NCBI RefSeq assembly: GCF_004016445.2
Contig: NZ_SADT02000003.1
Coordinates: 387,231 to 451,230, forward strand
From: Mesorhizobium sp. M2E.F.Ca.ET.219.01.1.1
Lineage (GTDB): Bacteria; Pseudomonadota; Alphaproteobacteria; Rhizobiales; Rhizobiaceae
DNA: 64,000 bases
Direction: 5' to 3'
The position numbers and the translations under genes are program-made. Below, piece by piece: positions 26,630-35,776 of the stretch; positions within the stretch are counted from its first letter, which is position 1, and each line of letters begins with the position of its first letter. The notes beneath the pieces were generated by a model that was not told where the DNA came from, did no database searches, and saw only the letters and a program-made list of their open reading frames with translations.

Positions 26630-28452
26630 TCACAACTCCTTCGCGTGCTCTTTTACTACCGAATCAAGTGCCAAATGGAGAGGCACTGCCTTAGAGAACA
26701 GGAAGCCCTGCGCGGTTCTGCAGCCAAGCTTGTACAGAGTTTGCCGATCTGCCTCTGTTTCAACGCCCTCGGCCATGACCTCGATCCCGAGCGTCCTACC
26801 AAGGTCAATCACCGCTTTGACAAGCAGCCGATTCTCCCGGGACTTGGCTAAGCCGCGAATGAAGCCCTGATCTATTTTCACTTTCCTGATCCGACTGTCC
26901 TTGAGCGATGCCAACGTCGAAAAACCGGTGCCGAAGTCCTCGAGCGCGATAGAAATGCCAGCATGTGAAAGCTGGCCGAGCTTTTCATCCACTCTGTCCG
27001 GATCCACTGGGGCTTCTTCGGTAATCTCGATGTCGAACATCGTTGCAGGGAGGTCTTTTGCCGCCAGACCATTAAGAATCATCTCGTCAATATCGCCAGC
27101 TTCCAACTCGCGCGGTGAAACATTCATCGCCACACGAACATCACGACGGTCAGCTTTGACCAAGCCCTCGATAAGAGCGCAACAGTCGGCGAATACCGTT
27201 TGAGTTAGCAGCTGAAGCATTCCAGTTTCGCGTGCCGCTGTCATGATCTCGGGCGGAGAAATGGGACCGTGAAGCGGGTGAGACCATCTTAGCAAGGCTT
27301 CAAAACCGACGACGCTTCAGTTTCGAGTCTTACGATTGGCTGAAACCAAGCGACCAAGCTTCTCATCGTTATCGCCGAATGAAGATCGCGTTCGATTGAC
27401 TGGCGGCGTTGCAGTTCCCGGGCTAGCTCGGCACCGAACAGACAAAATTCATTCCTGCCGCGGCGCTTAGCTGTGTAAAGGGCGATGTCGGCCCGCAACA
27501 ACATTTCCGTCAGTCCGGGGTTTTCAGCCAAGTAGATTCCTATAGACGCTCCAATGCGGACGGATGCGATCCCAGGATAGGGGCGAGCAAGCTTGGCTAT
27601 GAGATTGGACGCGAGATTGGTGGGAGAAGGAGAATTCTTTCGCGAAGAAAAAACCAGCACGAATTCATCCCCACCGATGCGGGCGAGCGTTGAGCCCTCC
27701 GGTGCTTCTTCCTCTATTCGGCGGGCGATCCTGGCAAGCAGCTCGTCACCCGTTCTGTGACCGTAGGTACCGTTGACAGATTTGAACCCGTCCAGATCAA
27801 TCAGCATGGCCACAAAGGGTCCATCGGTGTTCTCAAACTGATCGATTGCATGTTCGAGGCCCCGCCTGTTGAGGAGCGCGGTAAGATGGTCCTCCCTGGA
27901 ATTGCGCTCCATTTCCGCGGCAAGCCGCTCGGCTTGATGTCTCAGGCGGCTCGCGTCACGGAAGCGCGCTTGTCCAACGAACGAGGATCGAACCAGGCCG
28001 CCCTCGAAAAGCAGGACGGCAAAAGCCAGAATGTAGTTTTCCGGGGCTCCCTTCGTCAGCAAACATGCGGCGGCAATGAGGAGTGGCGGTGTGATGAAGC
28101 ATATCGCTGCCGCAGCATATGAGCTGCCGTACGTGACCGCGCCAGCTGAAATGCCCGCCAGAATTATTAGATGCAGCGATGCTTGAGACGTCGTGTATCC
28201 AGCCGTTAGGATGGCAAGGAATGACCAGGTGAATCCCGCCAGAAGAGCAAGCCTGCCAAACCAGCGAAGCCGCAGCCAAACCCGTGTCAGATCATCCTGG
28301 ACTCCGGGTTCCTTCAGCTGATGACGGGCGAGTGCAAGGCGGGCGGCATTTATCGCATTAACGACCGAAAACCAGGCCGCGCCAGCAAGACCGTTCCCGG
28401 AAAGGGCCTGCACGGTCAAAATCAGCCCGGACAGCACAATGCTTATCGGCAT
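26630..28452 (-). pseudogene. GGDEF-EAL cyclic-di-GMP protein broken by a frameshift
   Basis: One gene split in two frames. The upstream frame (27289-28452) has several N-terminal membrane segments and a GGDEF domain with intact IGGDEF and the DIALYTAKRRGRNEF end; it then runs into the start of an EAL domain (AWFQPIVRLET) and stops. The downstream frame (26630-27295) continues the same EAL domain (LLRWSHPLHGPISPPEI, then DFGTGFSTLASL, KIDQGFIRGL and VMAEGVET). Reading one base differently at about 27300-27310 joins them through VGFEALLRW, so the EAL residues themselves sit at the break. The frame is also open upstream to about 28617 without an ATG, so the 5' end may be damaged too. The cyclase half may still be made; the phosphodiesterase half probably is not. 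Confidence 0.85.
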
Positions 28453-28706
28453 TGAGACGAAAAGGCCTGCCCTCAGATCAGCGAGCTGGTCCTGAAGGAT
28501 TCTCGCCTCCAGCGGATCTTCTTTTCCAAGGCTGGACGGGTCAGCTTGCTTACTCCTGCTTGTCCGCAGCCTATGCAGCCCCCCTGAAGGACGGGTTAAT
28601 TCTTCAATCGGAGATCAGCGTCGGGGAGCAGGATTACTCCGGTGCATCATGCACTCTCTCCCATCGCTCGCCCAGCACGCGCAAAAATGCGACTGCTGGT
28701 GCAGTA

Positions 28707-29885
28707 TCACCGCTGGAGCTCCGCCGATATCCCATGCCGGACAAGGGGAACATGTTGGGCAAAGCGAAGCCCCAGATGCCTTGCAAGCCGTGCCGCCAGG
28801 TGGTCTCTGGAGTAGAGTCCAATCAATATGTTCGTTGCATGGTAGAGCGGCGCCGCCGACAGGCGCAGCCGCCTTTCGTATATATGCAGCATGTCGGGGT
28901 CGCCAACATTGCGGCCGTCGCGGCACGCAGTCATGATTCCACGGGCGAGTTGCTTCTGGCTGCTGAGACCGATGTTGAATCCGTGAGCGGTCACCGGGTG
29001 CATGCCGATGGCAGCGTCGCCGATGAGTGCGGCGCTCGGCGCCCGGAATTTGTGCGCCCAGGTCGTGACCAGCGGATAGGTGTGGCGCTTGCTTGCCAAG
29101 GTCATTTTTCCAAGGCGCCCTCGACACCGTTTCGTCAACTCCGACAGGAACAAATCATCATCGAAGGCAAGCAGTCTATAGGCCTCGTTTGAGCGCAATG
29201 TGAGCAGCAGCGACGACATGCCCTCCGCGAGGGGCAACATCGCTATCGTCTGATGGTGATCGAACCATTCGATGGCGATCTGGTGGTGGGCGCGCTCGTG
29301 CCTCACTCGGCAAATCAGCATCGAGTGGCCAAGCCGGTTGATATCGGCGCCGATGCCTAGCAGATCACGCGTGGCGGACAAACGCGAATCCGCGGCAACA
29401 ACCAGCCGAGCAGTTAAACGCGCGCCATTAGAGAGCGTTACGACTGCTCCTTCTTGGCTGTTTGTTGCATCGACGACCGAGTGGCCGCACAACAGCCGGG
29501 CGCGATCCTGCAAGCGGACGATTTTGAACAGCGCCTCGCGGATCCGGCAATTTGGAACCAAAACCCCCAGCGGTTCTCCAGAGTTGCTGGGAGGATCGAA
29601 ACGAAGAGCGAATGCGCTCGAGCCGTTGAGCACGCGCGCGCCTTGAAGTGCTGATTTGTCCGAAGCCGGGATGACATCCCAGGCGCCGAGCTCGCGAAGG
29701 GTTCTGATCGAAGCGTTGGTCAGCGCGATTTCGCGACCATCGAAAGCCGGATTCGCCAGACTATCGAATGTGTTCTGTTCAACAACTGCCACCTTGAGTT
29801 CGCTTTGGGCAAGCGACGCAGCGAACGAAAGGCCGACCGGGCCGGCTCCAACGACAACGATGTCAAAATTATCGTCAGAGCCCAT
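28707..29885 (-). CDS. FAD-dependent UbiH/UbiM-type ubiquinone hydroxylase
   Basis: A 392-residue flavoprotein monooxygenase. The N-terminal FIVVVGAGPVGLSFAASLA-like Rossmann motif, the central FAD-contact region and the GDAAIGMHPVTAHGFNIGL motif place it in the UbiH/UbiF/Coq6 family. The C-terminal APLYHATNILIGLYSRD resembles the UbiM subgroup, broad-specificity hydroxylases that can serve in place of several dedicated Ubi enzymes. The start at 29885 (MGSDDNFDIVVVG) is taken because earlier in-frame codons have no similarity. In this island it may adjust quinone supply for the nearby cbb3 respiratory genes (inference). Confidence 0.8.
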   Translation of the reverse strand: MGSDDNFDIVVVGAGPVGLSFAASLAQSELKVAVVEQNTFDSLANPAFDGREIALTNASIRTLRELGAWDVIPASDKSALQGARVLNGSSAFALRFDPPSNSGEPLGVLVPNCRIREALFKIVRLQDRARLLCGHSVVDATNSQEGAVVTLSNGARLTARLVVAADSRLSATRDLLGIGADINRLGHSMLICRVRHERAHHQIAIEWFDHHQTIAMLPLAEGMSSLLLTLRSNEAYRLLAFDDDLFLSELTKRCRGRLGKMTLASKRHTYPLVTTWAHKFRAPSAALIGDAAIGMHPVTAHGFNIGLSSQKQLARGIMTACRDGRNVGDPDMLHIYERRLRLSAAPLYHATNILIGLYSRDHLAARLARHLGLRFAQHVPLVRHGISAELQR

Positions 29886-30168
29886 CAGCGTGCCGCCATC
29901 CGGTCGCCTATCCTCGTGTAACGGTGGAACTGAGCCGAGTGACATGAGCTCCGTGGCCGCCGCATTGCCTAAAGGCGCTGGGCCGGGAGATTCGCATCGA
30001 TCGGCAACGAAGCACTCAAAGCGCTCAGAGGTGGATGCGGCTAACCGATCCCGCCCTTTGGCCGCGCAGCCGCGCAGATCGCCGCCAGCAAGCGAGACAC
30101 TCGCGACGCTGGTCAGCCACGGCCGCGCCGCATCGATCGCCACATTCCACCTGGAACCCTTGCGCATA

Positions 30169-30555
30169 CTACTCACGCTCCACGACGTCGAAGCGGGCTC
30201 TCTTGCGAGGGTATCGAACGTAGCGCTCTCTCTCGTCATCCCAGCCAAGGTAGCGGAAACTTTTATCCACGACCGCGCATATCTCATCAAGAACCTGCTG
30301 CATGGCTTCGATGTCGATGTCCTTGCAATTCAGTCGCCGATAGAGCAAAGCCCACGCGGCGACATAGTCGTCGAAATAGCGCGCGTCACTCGAACCAATG
30401 ATCAACTTCGGACGGTTGATCGATCTCGAAAACGCACGTCCCAACCCCGATGATGCTCCGCAGCACGTTGACATCACGAGGATCTTCGGCGCTGGATGCG
30501 AGCCCTGGAACATTTCTACGAAGTCAGCCCAAAGAAGGCCACTTTCGACGCACAC
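30169..30555 (-). CDS. Hypothetical protein
   Basis: A 128-residue protein with good coding character. Visible parts are a beta-strand and turn KILVMSTCCGASSGLG, a second strand RPKLIIGSSDARYFDDY, and a helix AWALLYRRLNCKDIDIEAM, ending in a basic tail. The alternation resembles the C-terminal part of a caspase-like or hydrolase alpha/beta fold, but no catalytic pair can be assigned. It may be a fragment of a larger protein since the N-terminus opens mid-fold. On the minus strand, upstream of the UbiM-like gene with a 283-base gap. Confidence 0.5.
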   Translation of the reverse strand: MCVESGLLWADFVEMFQGSHPAPKILVMSTCCGASSGLGRAFSRSINRPKLIIGSSDARYFDDYVAAWALLYRRLNCKDIDIEAMQQVLDEICAVVDKSFRYLGWDDERERYVRYPRKRARFDVVERE

Positions 30556-31125
30556 AACCCATCAAAGGCGAAAGCTGTTGATCGGCCCCCGTGTCCGCGC
30601 AGCCACGCGGATGGTCAGCCAGCAAGCGAGATACACACGACGCCGGTCAGCTAATGGCTGCGCCGTAAGCACAAGGCATGGCCGACCACACGACAGAAAA
30701 CCCAGAACCGTGAAGGTGCTGATAATGACGACCAATCTTTCCGTAAGTCATGCATTTCTCCGTCGAAGACTGGTCAATAGAACACACCGATGAGTATGAC
30801 CCTGATCTGGATCAGCCAGACATGACCAATCGGCACTGGCGGTTCACGGTCAGGTGATCGACCGTGACGTTCCACTTTGGAACCCGTGCGCACATGGCCA
30901 AGCTCTCGTCCGGCCACGCGAGGTACTCTCGTGGCATCAGCCGCCTCATACTGGGTGCAATGGGAGGCAGTCCTTCGCACGACAGAGGCTTTTCACAAAT
31001 GTAGTGTGCAGCTTAGGTCAAGATGGTCATGGAGCATGGAGCATGGAGCATGGACAGCTTGTTCCCGACCGAGCCGGCTCGACTGACGAGCGCGATCCGC
31101 GCATCTTATGCACAGCGGATTGAAA
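30556..31125. other. Gene-poor stretch with decayed repeats
   Basis: No supported gene in 570 bases. It contains a short direct tandem repeat (31028-31055). A segment at about 30855-30905 (GACGTTCCACTTTGGAACCCGTGCGCACA) resembles one at about 30138-30170 (CACATTCCACCTGGAACCCTTGCGCATA). The paired segments look like remnants of a mobile element rather than regulatory sites, but this is not certain. Confidence 0.4.
31028..31055. repeat. Tandem 7-bp repeat, four units
   Basis: CATGGAG is repeated three times followed by CATGGAC. It lies in a non-coding stretch just downstream (3') of fixS. It is a possible slippage site. Confidence 0.85.
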
Positions 31126-31281
31126 TCAGCGTTCCGGTTTGTCGTCCCGATCAATTAGTATCCGCTCGGCGGCTCCGTCGAGATCTTCGTATTGACCGCT
31201 TCGCAATGCCCAGACGAAGCCGGACACACCCAGTGCACCCAGAAAAAGGGCCACTGGTATGAGATAGAGCAACGTCGTCAC
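31126..31281 (-). CDS. fixS: Cbb3 oxidase maturation protein FixS/CcoS
   Basis: A 51-residue single-pass membrane protein. A GTG start at 31281, five bases after the fixI stop, gives MTTLLYLIPVALFLGALGVS followed by the conserved GQYEDLDGAAERIL tail of FixS. FixS is needed to place haem and copper in the catalytic subunit of the cbb3 oxidase. It is the last gene of fixGHIS. The much longer open frame that covers it is formed by reading the fixI gene in another frame. Confidence 0.92.
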   Translation of the reverse strand: MTTLLYLIPVALFLGALGVSGFVWALRSGQYEDLDGAAERILIDRDDKPER

Positions 31282-31286
31282 GAGGA

Positions 31287-33560
31287 TTATGCCGAATAGC
31301 TGACTGCGGAGCGTCCGACTTTTTGAATAACTTGCAGCGTCGCATTCGCCCCGAAGCCGTGCAAGCGCAATGCGTTTCCAATAACAAGCACCGATGAGGC
31401 AGACATGGCAATCGCCGCTAACAAAGGCGTGGCGTGCCCGAGGATGGCGATTGGTACTGCCACCGCATTGTAGACGATCGCAATCGCGATGTTCTGGCGG
31501 ATCAGGTGTCCCGCCTTGCGCGAGACGTCCAGCGCGAGAGGCACTGCCAGAAGGCTTTCGCGCAGGAATACGAAGTCGGCGGCATTGCGGCCAATGTCGG
31601 CGGCGGTAGCTGGAGCGATCGAGACATGCGCCGCGCTGAGCGCCGGCGTGTCGTTGAGGCCGTCGCCAACCATCAGAACCTTGTGTCCGTCTTTCGCCAG
31701 GGTCTCGATGCGCTCGACCTTGCCGGATGGCAGCAGGCACGGAACGAAGTCCTTGACACCCAGCATTTCTGCGACTTCACCGCAGGCACCCGCAGTATCG
31801 CCCGACAGCATTTCCACTGACACCCCGGCATGGCTCAATTGCCCGATCGCCGCCTTGGCGTCTGCGCGCAGCGCGTCCTCAAAATCGAAGGTCGCGACAA
31901 TGAACCCGTCTTTTGTCAGCACGGTTCCGCCATGTTTGCCTTCACCACCGGTCCGGGCTCTCCATCCAGCCCATCCGCGTCGGCCTAGCCGCCAGGTGCT
32001 TCCGGCTCCAGTGGCTTCGATTCCAAACCCTGGATGCTCGGTGACGGCATCAAATTTGTACTGCCCGCCGGGATGGGCAAAACCGGCTATGGCCTTTGAA
32101 AAAGGATGGCGGGAATGCGTAGCCATGTCTCCCGCGACTGCCAGCATGGCCGGATCGATCGACGATGCATTGACCAGCCGGGGCTGGCCGAGCGTGAGCG
32201 TTCCGGTCTTGTCGAACACCGCTGTATCAATCGTCGCCAGGCGCTCCATGGCAGAACCGTCCTTTACCATGATGCCGTTCTCAAACAGGCGCCGCGCGGC
32301 GACCACCTGAACGATCGGTACGGCGAGGCCGAGCGCGCACGGGCAGGTGATGATCAGAACGGCAATGGCGATGGTTATCGCCCGGTGCCAGTCGCCGGTC
32401 ACCGCCATCCAGCCAAGGAACGTCGCGAAGGCTGTGAGATGAACCACCGGGGCATAGAGCGCTGAAACGCGATCGGCGATCCGGCGATAATGCGCGCGGC
32501 CGCCCTCTGCGGCTTCCATAAGACGAACCATTTCCGCCAGAAACGAATCCTTCGCGGCGGCTGTCGCCTCAATCGTCAGCGGGCCGGTAAGATTGAGCAC
32601 GCCGGCCTGAACTGCTTCGCCCGGCGCCACGTTTTTCGGCGTGCTTTCGCCTGAGGCCAGCGAGCAGTCGAGATCCGACGTTCCCTGGATGATCTTGCCG
32701 TCGACGGGGATCCTCTCACCGGCTGCGATCAACAACCGCATGCCTGGTTCGATCTCGCCGACCGGCAAATAGTCGCGCGCGCCGTCGCTGCGCAGCACCA
32801 TGGCGCCATGTGCGGCCAACTGGGACAGGCCTTTCACAGCGGTCCGGGCACGTTCGCGCATCACGTGATCCAACGTGCGGCCGATCAACAGGAAGAACAG
32901 CAGCGATACCGACGCGTCAAAATAGGCGTGATCGCCATGGTTGATCGTCTCGTAGAGGCTCATGGCGTAGGCGAGCGAAACACCGACCGCGATCGGCACG
33001 TCCATATTCATGCGGCCATGGCGCAAAGCATTCCAGGCCGAACGGAAGAAGATGCCGCCGGCGAAGGCGAGGGCAGGAATGGCGATCAGCGCCGAGACCC
33101 AGTGAAACAGGTCGCGGGTAGCACCTTCGGCGCCGGACCAGACCGAGACCGAAAGCAGCATGATGTTGCCCGCCGCAAAGCCGGCAACCGCGACCGCGCG
33201 GATCAAATCCGATAACGTCCTGTCCTTGTCGCCGACCTCGGAAGGGAAGAGATGCGCCTGGTAGCCTAGCCGCCCAAGCGCGACGACGAACGGTGGGACC
33301 TCGTCACCACGCCACCGGACAGAGACCCGTTTCGTCGACAGGTTGACGCGGGCGCTCTCGACGCGATCGAGCTTTCCCAGCGCCGTCTCGATCGTCTGGA
33401 TGCAGCCTGCGCAATGAACCGTCGGTACTGAAAGATCGGTCTGGTGAAGATCATCGCCAAGCGATCGGCTCGCCAGCCTGATCTCCTGGCTGGACGGCAG
33501 GACCGATCCGGTGTTGACCAGATCAAGCGCCATTTCGGCGCCCGGTGCACAACAACTCAT
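31287..33560 (-). CDS. fixI: Copper-translocating P-type ATPase FixI/CcoI
   Basis: A 757-residue P1B ATPase that supplies copper for cbb3 oxidase assembly. It has an N-terminal heavy-metal-associated domain with VHCAGCIQTIE (CxxC), eight membrane helices, the ion-binding TCPCALGLAVP motif, the phosphorylation site DKTGTLTLG and the hinge motif VGDGLNDTPAL. The start at 33560 overlaps the fixH stop by ATGA. The N-terminus MSCCAPGAE also has a CC pair typical of FixI. Confidence 0.96.
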   Translation of the reverse strand: MSCCAPGAEMALDLVNTGSVLPSSQEIRLASRSLGDDLHQTDLSVPTVHCAGCIQTIETALGKLDRVESARVNLSTKRVSVRWRGDEVPPFVVALGRLGYQAHLFPSEVGDKDRTLSDLIRAVAVAGFAAGNIMLLSVSVWSGAEGATRDLFHWVSALIAIPALAFAGGIFFRSAWNALRHGRMNMDVPIAVGVSLAYAMSLYETINHGDHAYFDASVSLLFFLLIGRTLDHVMRERARTAVKGLSQLAAHGAMVLRSDGARDYLPVGEIEPGMRLLIAAGERIPVDGKIIQGTSDLDCSLASGESTPKNVAPGEAVQAGVLNLTGPLTIEATAAAKDSFLAEMVRLMEAAEGGRAHYRRIADRVSALYAPVVHLTAFATFLGWMAVTGDWHRAITIAIAVLIITCPCALGLAVPIVQVVAARRLFENGIMVKDGSAMERLATIDTAVFDKTGTLTLGQPRLVNASSIDPAMLAVAGDMATHSRHPFSKAIAGFAHPGGQYKFDAVTEHPGFGIEATGAGSTWRLGRRGWAGWRARTGGEGKHGGTVLTKDGFIVATFDFEDALRADAKAAIGQLSHAGVSVEMLSGDTAGACGEVAEMLGVKDFVPCLLPSGKVERIETLAKDGHKVLMVGDGLNDTPALSAAHVSIAPATAADIGRNAADFVFLRESLLAVPLALDVSRKAGHLIRQNIAIAIVYNAVAVPIAILGHATPLLAAIAMSASSVLVIGNALRLHGFGANATLQVIQKVGRSAVSYSA

Positions 33561-34054
33561 TGCAGCGCTCCATTGGAAATCATGATCCGGCGGACGTCGC
33601 GATACGGTTTGTCCAGACCGGCGTCGGCGTCGACTTCGACAATCCAGACGCCGTCCTTCGGCATGTGCTGGGCTGCGAATTCCTGGCCCGAGGCGGGTGC
33701 GAGGGTGACCGACTTGTCCTCCTTCTCGTACGCGGGATGGCGAAACAGCACCTTGACGCCGTGCAAGGGAACCGGCTTGCCGGCGACGTCGGCGAGGCCA
33801 TAGCGAACTTCGCCCCATGCGATGGTCAGCTTGCCGGTCCAGCCAAGTGCTGCCTGCGCCCGTCCTTCCTCGGCCTTCTTGTTGAATTGCTGGCTCGCCA
33901 CATAGGTGTTTTCGACGACGAGGCCAGTCCAGCTTGTGCTGGCGAGCGTTGCCATGGTCAGATTGACTGCGATGACCACGCCGAAAAAGGCCAGGATGAT
34001 GACCAGCATGTGCCTGCCGGTGAATTCACGAGGCTTTTGTACATTGGCAGTCAT
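33557..34054 (-). CDS. fixH: Nitrogen fixation protein FixH/CcoH
   Basis: A 165-residue membrane-anchored protein with one N-terminal helix (about residues 16-36) and a periplasmic domain containing FRHPAYEKEDKSV, characteristic of FixH. It takes part in late cbb3 assembly. It overlaps both neighbours (ATGA with fixG and with fixI). Confidence 0.95.
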   Translation of the reverse strand: MTANVQKPREFTGRHMLVIILAFFGVVIAVNLTMATLASTSWTGLVVENTYVASQQFNKKAEEGRAQAALGWTGKLTIAWGEVRYGLADVAGKPVPLHGVKVLFRHPAYEKEDKSVTLAPASGQEFAAQHMPKDGVWIVEVDADAGLDKPYRDVRRIMISNGALQ

Positions 34055-35610
34055 CTGAGGGGCTCCGGCGCGTTGAAGGTGGCGGTGTACTCGTTCGACT
34101 CAAAGCTGGCTCTGTCCTCGACGCGGAACTTGAAGGTCTGTGCCGGAGCGCGGATCTGGTCCGCCGGCTGGCGAACGAAGACCCTCAGCATTTTCAGGCG
34201 GTCGGGTTCGACCGGAATGGCGAAGGAACGGCCTGCGGGGATGTCGTCGCCGACGACGACCATGTCAGCGCCTTCAAGGCCCTGCATGGTTACGACGATC
34301 GTCCTCGGCTCGGGGATCATGTTGAGCAGCTTGACGGTATAGCCATTGCGGATGGATCCGTCGGTCAGCGTGACGAACTGGGGATTGCGATCATGCAATA
34401 CGTTCAGTTCGAGCCGATCGCGCGTCAGCAGCGAATAGAGCAGGCCGAGGCCGATCAGCGACCACAAGCCCATGTAGACGTAGGTGCGCGGCCGAAAGAT
34501 CTTGCGGATGTGAAAATGCGCCACCTTGTCGGAGAACAGGCCATCAGCGGTCCTGATCAGCGATGGATTGACTGAGCTGGACCCGCCTGCAGTCGCCAGC
34601 ATCATGTTGGCGTTGTAGTCGGAGAGCGTCGCATAGGCGATCAGCCCACGCTCCTTGCCGAGCTTGTCCATGACGCCGTCACAGGCGTCGATGCAGAGCG
34701 CGCAAGTGATGCATTCGAGCTGCTGGCCGTCGCGAATGTCTATCCCCATCGGGCAGACCGCGACACAGGCATTGCAGTCGACGCAGTCGCCCACGGGCTG
34801 GCCTGCGGCCAGCACCTTCTTGGCGTGGCGCGAACGCGGTTCGCCGCGCCAGTCATTGTAGGTGACAGTGAGGGAATTTTCATCGAGCATGGCCGCCTGG
34901 ATGCGGGGCCACGGGCACATATAGGTGCAGACCTGTTCGCGCATCAGACCGCCGAACGTGTAGGTGGTAGCCGTCAGGACGGCGACAGTGATGTAGGCGA
35001 CGGGCGCCGCAGTGCCGGTGAAGAGCTCGCCGAGCAGCGTCGGTGCATCGGCAAAGTAGAAGATCCAGGCGCCGCCAGTCGCCGCCCCTATGACCAGCCA
35101 GATGGTGTGCTTGGACACACGCAGCATGAGCTTGCGCGCGGTCCAGGGACCTGCGTCAAGTTTCATGCGGGCGTTGCGGTCCCCCTCGATCGCACGTTCG
35201 ACGACGAGGAACAGATCGACCCACACCGTCTGAGGGCATGCATAGCCGCACCAGGCACGGCCGACAGTCGAGGTGATCAGGAAAAGACCGACGCCCGCCA
35301 TGACCAGGAGGCCGGCCACATAGAAGAATTCCTGGGGCCATATCTCGATGAAGAAGAAGTAGAAGCGCCGGTTCGCGAGATCGAGCAGGACTGCCTGGTC
35401 CGGGGCAAATGGACCGCGAGCCCAAGGCAGCCACGCAGCCAGGTAGTAGATGCCAAGTGTGATCGTCATCACCAGCCATTTGAAGCGACGAAAGTTGCCC
35501 GAGGCGCGCTTCGGAAAGATCTTTTGACGCGCGGCATAAAGCGGCTTGCGGGTTTTGGCGGAATTGACAGTTTCTGTTTCGAGCCGTGTCAACTGCGTCT
35601 TATCACGCAT
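34051..35610 (-). CDS. fixG: Ferredoxin-like membrane protein FixG/CcoG
   Basis: A 519-residue protein with five or so membrane helices and two clusters of cysteines (CVDCNACVAVCPMGID and CITCALCIDAC) for two [4Fe-4S] clusters. CcoG proteins reduce Cu(II) for cbb3 oxidase assembly. The ATG at 35610 with a GTGGAG site is favoured over a GTG at 35646. It heads the fixGHIS operon. No Fnr box is seen directly upstream, so transcription may continue from fixNOQP or use an unrecognised promoter. Confidence 0.95.
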   Translation of the reverse strand: MRDKTQLTRLETETVNSAKTRKPLYAARQKIFPKRASGNFRRFKWLVMTITLGIYYLAAWLPWARGPFAPDQAVLLDLANRRFYFFFIEIWPQEFFYVAGLLVMAGVGLFLITSTVGRAWCGYACPQTVWVDLFLVVERAIEGDRNARMKLDAGPWTARKLMLRVSKHTIWLVIGAATGGAWIFYFADAPTLLGELFTGTAAPVAYITVAVLTATTYTFGGLMREQVCTYMCPWPRIQAAMLDENSLTVTYNDWRGEPRSRHAKKVLAAGQPVGDCVDCNACVAVCPMGIDIRDGQQLECITCALCIDACDGVMDKLGKERGLIAYATLSDYNANMMLATAGGSSSVNPSLIRTADGLFSDKVAHFHIRKIFRPRTYVYMGLWSLIGLGLLYSLLTRDRLELNVLHDRNPQFVTLTDGSIRNGYTVKLLNMIPEPRTIVVTMQGLEGADMVVVGDDIPAGRSFAIPVEPDRLKMLRVFVRQPADQIRAPAQTFKFRVEDRASFESNEYTATFNAPEPLR

Positions 35611-35710
35611 GTGCAACTCCACTTTCCCAGCCAATGTCAGGGGCACCTGTCGTAAAGCCTCGCGGTAGGATAGCCTTGCCGGGTTGTGCAGATCGCATTA
35701 GGGATGGTGT

Positions 35711-35736
35711 CGAGGCCCGGCTCACGCCGGGCCTCG
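35711..35736. terminator. GC-rich hairpin between fixP and fixG
   Basis: An 11-bp stem CGAGGCCCGGC / GCCGGGCCTCG with a TCAC loop, in the gap after fixP. There is no T run on the minus strand, so it may be an mRNA-stabilising or attenuating hairpin that separates fixNOQP from fixGHIS rather than a full terminator. A second small hairpin (GAATAGGA / TCCTATTC) flanks the fixP stop. Confidence 0.55.
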
Positions 35737-35776
35737 TCCGCTTGGCAGGGGGGACCGAAGAATAGGACTTCCATTC

